NCBI RefSeq assembly: GCF_016587435.1
Contig: NZ_BNJJ01000010.1
Span: 62,001-126,000, forward strand
Length of the DNA stretch: 64,000 bases
DNA from: Dictyobacter formicarum
GTDB taxonomy: Bacteria > Chloroflexota > Ktedonobacteria > Ktedonobacterales > Ktedonobacteraceae
Direction: 5' to 3'
A program made the translations under genes and the position numbers. The notes under the pieces are model-generated. The model did not search any database. It was given only the letters and a program-made list of their open reading frames with translations, and was not told where the DNA came from. The first letter of the stretch is position 1, and each line of letters starts with the position of its first letter. Shown one piece after another: positions 60,378 through 64,000 of this stretch.

Positions 60378-60592
60378 GGTTCGGGGCTTGTCCCCGATTA
60401 CCGCCCGCCGCAGCGTGGCGGCCCTGTGCCTTCGTCGTTCGGCCGCTCGTGGCGTGACACGGTGCCCAAAAGCGAAGGTTCCTTTTGGGTACCGCATGGG
60501 CTGAGGTGATGGGCAAGAAGGGTTCTCAACGCTGGGATACGGGGCCCCACAAACGGTGGGGCAAATCGGGGGCAAGCCCCGAACCTATGGGA
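60378..60592. repeat. Composite repeat, copy 2
   Basis: Nearly the same as 41595-41835 but without the 24-base hairpin insertion. Ends in an intact CGGGG-GCAAG-CCCCG-AACCTATGG. Confidence 0.87.
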
Positions 60593-60626
60593 TGCGTAAA
60601 TTTTGATATTGAAAGGATGTGATTAT

Positions 60627-60956
60627 ATGTTTGATGTTTTGAATGTGTTGAATCTGGTGTTGACGGTTGGTGGGATTATTGGTGGGTTGCTGGCGTATCG
60701 GGGAGGGATGGCGCGGACGGCGAATGAGATTCAGGAGCGGGTGATTGATGCTCTGGAGGGTGAGTTGACGGGGATGCGGGCGAGGTTGGAGGATATGAAG
60801 GCCGAGAATACGCGGCTGAGCCTGATTATCGATACCATCTGTGTGGCCCTGCGCCGCCGTGGGATCGCGGTCTCCATCGATGGCGATATGGTTTCGATCA
60901 GCGACCATAGCGGTGCCAGCACGACCGCGCGAATTCAGGAAGAGCAGGTGCTGTGA
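60627..60956 (+). CDS. Membrane-anchored coiled-coil protein
   Basis: The 109-residue protein has an N-terminal membrane helix (FDVLNVLNLVLTVGGIIGGLLAY) and a coiled coil (ERVIDALEGELTGMRARLEDMKAENTRLSLIIDTI). Could be a second holin or a spanin-like factor; unknown. GAAAGGATG precedes the ATG, and its TGA overlaps the next ATG. Confidence 0.65.
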   Translation: MFDVLNVLNLVLTVGGIIGGLLAYRGGMARTANEIQERVIDALEGELTGMRARLEDMKAENTRLSLIIDTICVALRRRGIAVSIDGDMVSISDHSGASTTARIQEEQVL

Positions 60957-61393
60957 TGGCTACGATTGGCGTTGATTGTGAGGTGATCCTGGATGGCACG
61001 GGTTACTTTTTGCAGCCCGGTAGCTATCAAGTGCAGCAGCCCCGGGTGCGCAAAGCGAGCGTGCGCGCCGATGGCTCGCTTTCCTATGTTGATCTGGGAC
61101 CCGGCAAGCGCAGCTGGAAGATGGTCGTGCTCTGCCTGAATGATCTGCTGCGCTACGATGGCCTGCCGACCGGCGTGAGCGGACAGGCCTACCGCGACGC
61201 GCTGCGGGCCAGCTATAGCGGCAGCCTTGGCTCGACCCTGCTACTGGTCGATCCGATTAATGGCAGCGTCAATGTACACTTCGATGGCTATAGCGAGCGC
61301 ATCTTTGACCTGCATAGCCAGGTCAGCGCCCTGGCCAGCGGTGGAAGCCTGGCCGCCTCCTATGAGGTCACGATAGAGCTATTGGAGGCTTAA
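60956..61393 (+). CDS. Phage tail-associated protein
   Basis: The 145-residue beta-rich protein (IGVDCEVILDGTGYFLQPGSYQVQQPRVRKASVRADGSLSYVDLGPGKRSWKMVVLCLNDL) resembles distal-tail or small baseplate proteins that pack against a hub. Its ATG shares two bases with the previous stop (TGATG). Confidence 0.6.
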   Translation: MATIGVDCEVILDGTGYFLQPGSYQVQQPRVRKASVRADGSLSYVDLGPGKRSWKMVVLCLNDLLRYDGLPTGVSGQAYRDALRASYSGSLGSTLLLVDPINGSVNVHFDGYSERIFDLHSQVSALASGGSLAASYEVTIELLEA

Positions 61394-62890
61394 ATGGAGA
61401 TGGAAGCAGCGGAGAGGTTTCAGCCCGGCATTGGCTGGTTCGCACGCCACATCCTGGGCAAGCCGCTCTACCCCTATCAGGAGCAGGTCGGCGACGCCAT
61501 CCTGGCCGCCATTCGTGAGGGGCGCGGGGACACCTTTACCGTGATGTTCGCGCGCCAGATGGGCAAGAATCAGCTCAGCGCCGTCCTTGAAGCCTATCTG
61601 CTTTTCGCGTATACGCAAGGATCGATCGTCAAGGCCGCGCCCACCTATAAGCCGCAGATCGTCAATTCGCGCATGCGCCTGCTCAATATGCTCGAAGCAC
61701 CCATGCTGCGCGAGCGCGTCTGGAAATCCTTCGGCTACATTATCGGCCTGGCTCCCGAGCCCGAAGCGGTGGCCGCCCAGAGCGGTCCACGCATCCTCTT
61801 CTTTTCGGCCGGACCCGAATCCTCGATTGTCGGGGCCACCGCCAGCCTACTACTGGAGATCGATGAGGCCCAGGACGTGCAGATCGAGAAATATGATGTC
61901 GAGCTCAAGCCGATGGCCGCCACCAACAACGCTGTTACCGTTATGTACGGAACTGCCTGGTCGGATGACACGCTGCTGGCGCGCATGCGGGCGCACAACC
62001 TGGAACGGCAGGAGCAGGACGGCATCCAGCGGCACTTTGAGTTCGACTGGCGTACCCTGGGGCGGATCAATGCGCGCTACCGCCGCTTTGTCGAAGGCGA
62101 GATGCGGCGCCTCGGCGAAGAGCACGTCTCGATCCGTACCCAGTATCGGCTGCTGCCCATCAGCGGTGCCGGCTTCCTGTTCAACGAACTGCAGCGCCAC
62201 CTGCTGCGCGGCAACCATCCCTGGCTGGCCGATCCCGCAGAAGATGAGCAGGACGGCTATTACGTCGCCGGTCTCGACGTCGGTGGCGAAGAACGTCCCC
62301 GACCGGGCCAGGAGCAGCAGGTGAACAACAAGCGCGATAGCACCATCCTTACCATTGGCCGCGTCAGCTATAACGAGCTGGAACTGCCCCACATCGAGAT
62401 CGTGCACCAGCAATGGTGGACTGGCTTGCGCCACGGCGACCAGTATGCCCGCGTCAGCACCCTCCTGCAGCAATGGAATATCCGCCGCCTGCTCATCGAC
62501 AGCAGCGGACTCGGCGAGGCCCTGGTCAGCCTGCTGTGCGACCGATTTGGTCCCGAGCGCATCATCGGCTACAAGTTCAGTCGCAGCAGCAAGAGTCGCC
62601 TGACTTATCATCTCCTCAGCCTGGTCAACTCCGCCCGCCTCAAGCTCTACCAGCCAGAGGAGGCGCCGGTGGATGTCTACGACGAATACTGGAAGCAGCT
62701 GCGGCTGGCCCGCTACCGCGTCCCGGCCGAAAACTGCCTCGACATGTATGTCGATCCCGCCGAAGGGCACGACGACTTCCTGATGAGCCTCGCCCTGTGC
62801 GCCGAAGCCATTCGCGACCTGCAGCCCCCGCCCATCGAGGGTGCCATCGTGCGTCCCCGCCAGCTCTACCTCGGCGACGGCCGCTTTTAG
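61394..62890 (+). CDS. Phage terminase large subunit
   Basis: The 498-residue protein has an ATPase domain with Walker A-like FARQMGKNQLS (52-62) and Walker B LLLEIDE (152-158), and a RuvC-type nuclease domain with Asp295 in VAGLDVGGE, LLIDSSGLG and GHDDFLMSLAL. It packages DNA into the prohead and cuts it. No small terminase was seen. Its place at the end of the cluster, after tail and lysis genes, is unusual. It starts four bases after the previous stop. Confidence 0.93.
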   Translation: MEMEAAERFQPGIGWFARHILGKPLYPYQEQVGDAILAAIREGRGDTFTVMFARQMGKNQLSAVLEAYLLFAYTQGSIVKAAPTYKPQIVNSRMRLLNMLEAPMLRERVWKSFGYIIGLAPEPEAVAAQSGPRILFFSAGPESSIVGATASLLLEIDEAQDVQIEKYDVELKPMAATNNAVTVMYGTAWSDDTLLARMRAHNLERQEQDGIQRHFEFDWRTLGRINARYRRFVEGEMRRLGEEHVSIRTQYRLLPISGAGFLFNELQRHLLRGNHPWLADPAEDEQDGYYVAGLDVGGEERPRPGQEQQVNNKRDSTILTIGRVSYNELELPHIEIVHQQWWTGLRHGDQYARVSTLLQQWNIRRLLIDSSGLGEALVSLLCDRFGPERIIGYKFSRSSKSRLTYHLLSLVNSARLKLYQPEEAPVDVYDEYWKQLRLARYRVPAENCLDMYVDPAEGHDDFLMSLALCAEAIRDLQPPPIEGAIVRPRQLYLGDGRF

Positions 62891-62951
62891 AGCATGTTGG
62901 GTAGCAGAGAAACCCCTCGGGAAGGTGGTTTTATATGACCTCACTTCTCAT

Positions 62952-63728
62952 CTAATCGGGATCAGGCGATTGGTATGGGTGGATTTTCTGTTTAGTTGAA
63001 AAAAGGACTTTTTGAATAATACTTTCAATCCCCATAGCGAAAAGTACCCAGGCAGGGATCAGGAAAAAAATTGTGCAACAAAAGACTCCTCCGCCTTCAT
63101 CCATGGCCAGACTGGCGTTTGGGTCTAACGCGTTGAAGGCAAAGGTGACAACCAGGACGGGAACCGCGATTACCATGGTGAGGATACTCGTTCCCCGGTT
63201 CGCGTACTTTCTCAGGTCGTAGGTCAGGCCAACGAGTGCTGTCACGATAAATATCGGAATGAAAAACAGAAAACGCTCAGGGCTCATATTGTCCCAGAAG
63301 TGGTGATTCAGGAGATGGGTGAGCAGTATGCTCCCATAGATCGAGATGCATGAGACCAGTGTCCCGCGCCAACTGCCAAAGAATAAAGCACTGAGGAGGG
63401 TAGATGCTGGAGTAAGCACGAAGACCAAAAACAGGATTTGCAGAAAATACGCGAGCTCCAACCAACCGTCTGGATGGTCCGGGGGCTGTGTGTTTAATGA
63501 AAACAGGCAACTTGTAAGAGCGAAGATCAGCAGTAAAGTGTAGGATAGCATACCCAAAACTTGTAGCCGCGCTGAAACTCTGCGTATCAGGGGAAAGGCA
63601 AGTGGTTGCAAGGCAGCAGCATCAGGGCCAGGTAGGAATGGTGGTGGGATCTGTTCCTGCACGGAGTTTGCTTGATAAAAACGCTTCCCGCCATCGATGG
63701 CAGAGGGAGGATTGGTTTGATTTGACAT
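62952..63728 (-). CDS. Hypothetical membrane protein
   Basis: The 258-residue protein has six or so membrane segments (LGMLSYTLLLIFALTSCLFSL; FLQILFLVFVLTPASTLLSALFF; FLFFIPIFIVTALVGLTY; MVIAVPVLVVTFAFNAL; GVFCCTIFFLIPAWVLFAMGI) after a Pro-rich N-terminus. No family recognised. GAAGGA precedes the ATG. Convergent with the terminase gene. Confidence 0.75.
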   Translation of the reverse strand: MSNQTNPPSAIDGGKRFYQANSVQEQIPPPFLPGPDAAALQPLAFPLIRRVSARLQVLGMLSYTLLLIFALTSCLFSLNTQPPDHPDGWLELAYFLQILFLVFVLTPASTLLSALFFGSWRGTLVSCISIYGSILLTHLLNHHFWDNMSPERFLFFIPIFIVTALVGLTYDLRKYANRGTSILTMVIAVPVLVVTFAFNALDPNASLAMDEGGGVFCCTIFFLIPAWVLFAMGIESIIQKVLFSTKQKIHPYQSPDPD

Positions 63729-63888
63729 ACAATTGTTCCTTCAATCGATGCAATGATCGTATGCGCGATAAAAAAAGAATGCTATATTCTGATATATCTT
63801 TTTTAGTAATCTATATCTATTGTAGCTTTATGGATCAATGTCGCTGTACACGAAATGGTCGATCATTCCCTCCGCGTGCACGCCCCCC

Positions 63889-63914
63889 GTAGGTCGCATT
63901 GCACTGCGGTCTAC
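63889..63914 (+). repeat. REP-like hairpin variant
   Basis: GTAG-GT-CGCA, loop TTGCAC, TGCG-GT-CTAC. A second small stem, TAACACG with CGTGTTA, follows at 63916-63933. Confidence 0.5.
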
Positions 63915-63947
63915 TTAACACGCTCACGTGTTATAAACTCAGTTAGA

Positions 63948-63999
63948 AATGTTGTGTACGCCAACAGGGCGGCATGCACGAGGCCGGATTGCGGAGTTT
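63948..63999 (+). repeat. 52-base dispersed repeat, copy 2
   Basis: Direct partner of 39751-39802; continues to the window edge. Confidence 0.65.
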
Positions 64000-64000
64000 C

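Noticed and set aside
8838..60592. Regularly shaped repeats as a possible CRISPR array
   Set aside because: Copies are dispersed, palindromic and placed after genes; there is no array of equal spacers and no cas gene.
48625..62890. Cluster as an extracellular contractile injection system
   Set aside because: Portal, capsid and terminase are present and no sheath or tube gene is visible, so it is a DNA-packaging particle.
61850..62944. 364-codon minus-strand frame opposite the terminase gene
   Set aside because: Same reason; the terminase motifs lie on the plus strand.
1..64000. tRNA and rRNA genes
   Set aside because: No cloverleaf with a GGTTCGAATCC-type arm and CCA-ready ends, and no rRNA-like stretch, was found by eye; a covariance search would be decisive.

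Overview
The window looks like a piece of chromosome from a filamentous, soil-type Chloroflexota bacterium of the Ktedonobacteria kind. This is inferred, not proven. The grounds are the lineage-like mix of genes (secreted hydrolases, DinB-type enzymes, deazaflavin-dependent oxidoreductase, many small single-gene regulators), the moderately GC-rich coding sequence with A+T-rich promoters, and the abundance of short GC-rich hairpin repeats between genes. No rRNA, tRNA or CRISPR array was seen.

Region 1 (1-8 kb): tail of a PadR-like regulator, a histidine-phosphatase-fold protein, a flavin monooxygenase with a dyad in its upstream region, hisS, an AadK-like nucleotidyltransferase, an RRM RNA-binding protein with a perfect terminator, and an IS607-type insertion sequence (serine recombinase plus intact TnpB). 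Region 2 (8-21.5 kb): YciI and DUF1275 proteins, a LacI-type regulator with a palindrome inside its own promoter, a secreted GH16 beta-glucanase with a C-terminal carbohydrate-binding module, a methyltransferase-family membrane protein, an alpha/beta hydrolase, a two-gene heterodimeric ABC exporter, and secreted C39-like and lipase-like proteins.

Region 3 (21.5-25 kb): a three-gene leftward operon of unrecognised proteins, two of them paralogues with an Ala-rich segment, a hydrophobic helix and a C-terminal beta-rich domain. It is divergent from a promoter-equipped 24-codon ORF. A pore-forming or binding role is only a hypothesis. Region 4 (25-47.4 kb): accessory metabolism and stress genes, mostly single transcription units, several with clear operators (MarR-GNAT fusion, TetR, ArsR-like), plus an erythromycin-esterase-like membrane protein, a secreted zincin-like protein, a D-threonine/D-serine-type PLP enzyme, a kinase of the aminoglycoside phosphotransferase fold and a Tat-exported multicopper oxidase.

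Region 5 (47.4-48.6 kb): a gene-poor patch with two miniature inverted-repeat elements, each flanked by a 13-bp direct repeat, a 22-bp perfect hairpin and a 50-codon ORF. Region 6 (48.6-62.9 kb): sixteen rightward genes for a phage-like particle: portal, a protease/scaffold/capsid fusion, small head or tail proteins, a beta-propeller/baseplate-hub fusion, a C39-type lysin, an LL-H-type holin, a connector-like protein and, last, the large terminase. No integrase, repressor, replication gene, small terminase or tape-measure gene is visible, and host-type repeats sit between its genes. It is therefore either a degraded prophage or a domesticated, gene-transfer-agent-like particle. Region 7 (62.9-64 kb): a membrane protein and terminal repeats.

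A family of hairpin repeats (variable G/C stem, conserved GCAA loop, conserved (A/C)CCTA(C/T) tail; on the other strand GTAGG/ATAGG before the hairpin) links all regions and resembles REP/BIME elements.
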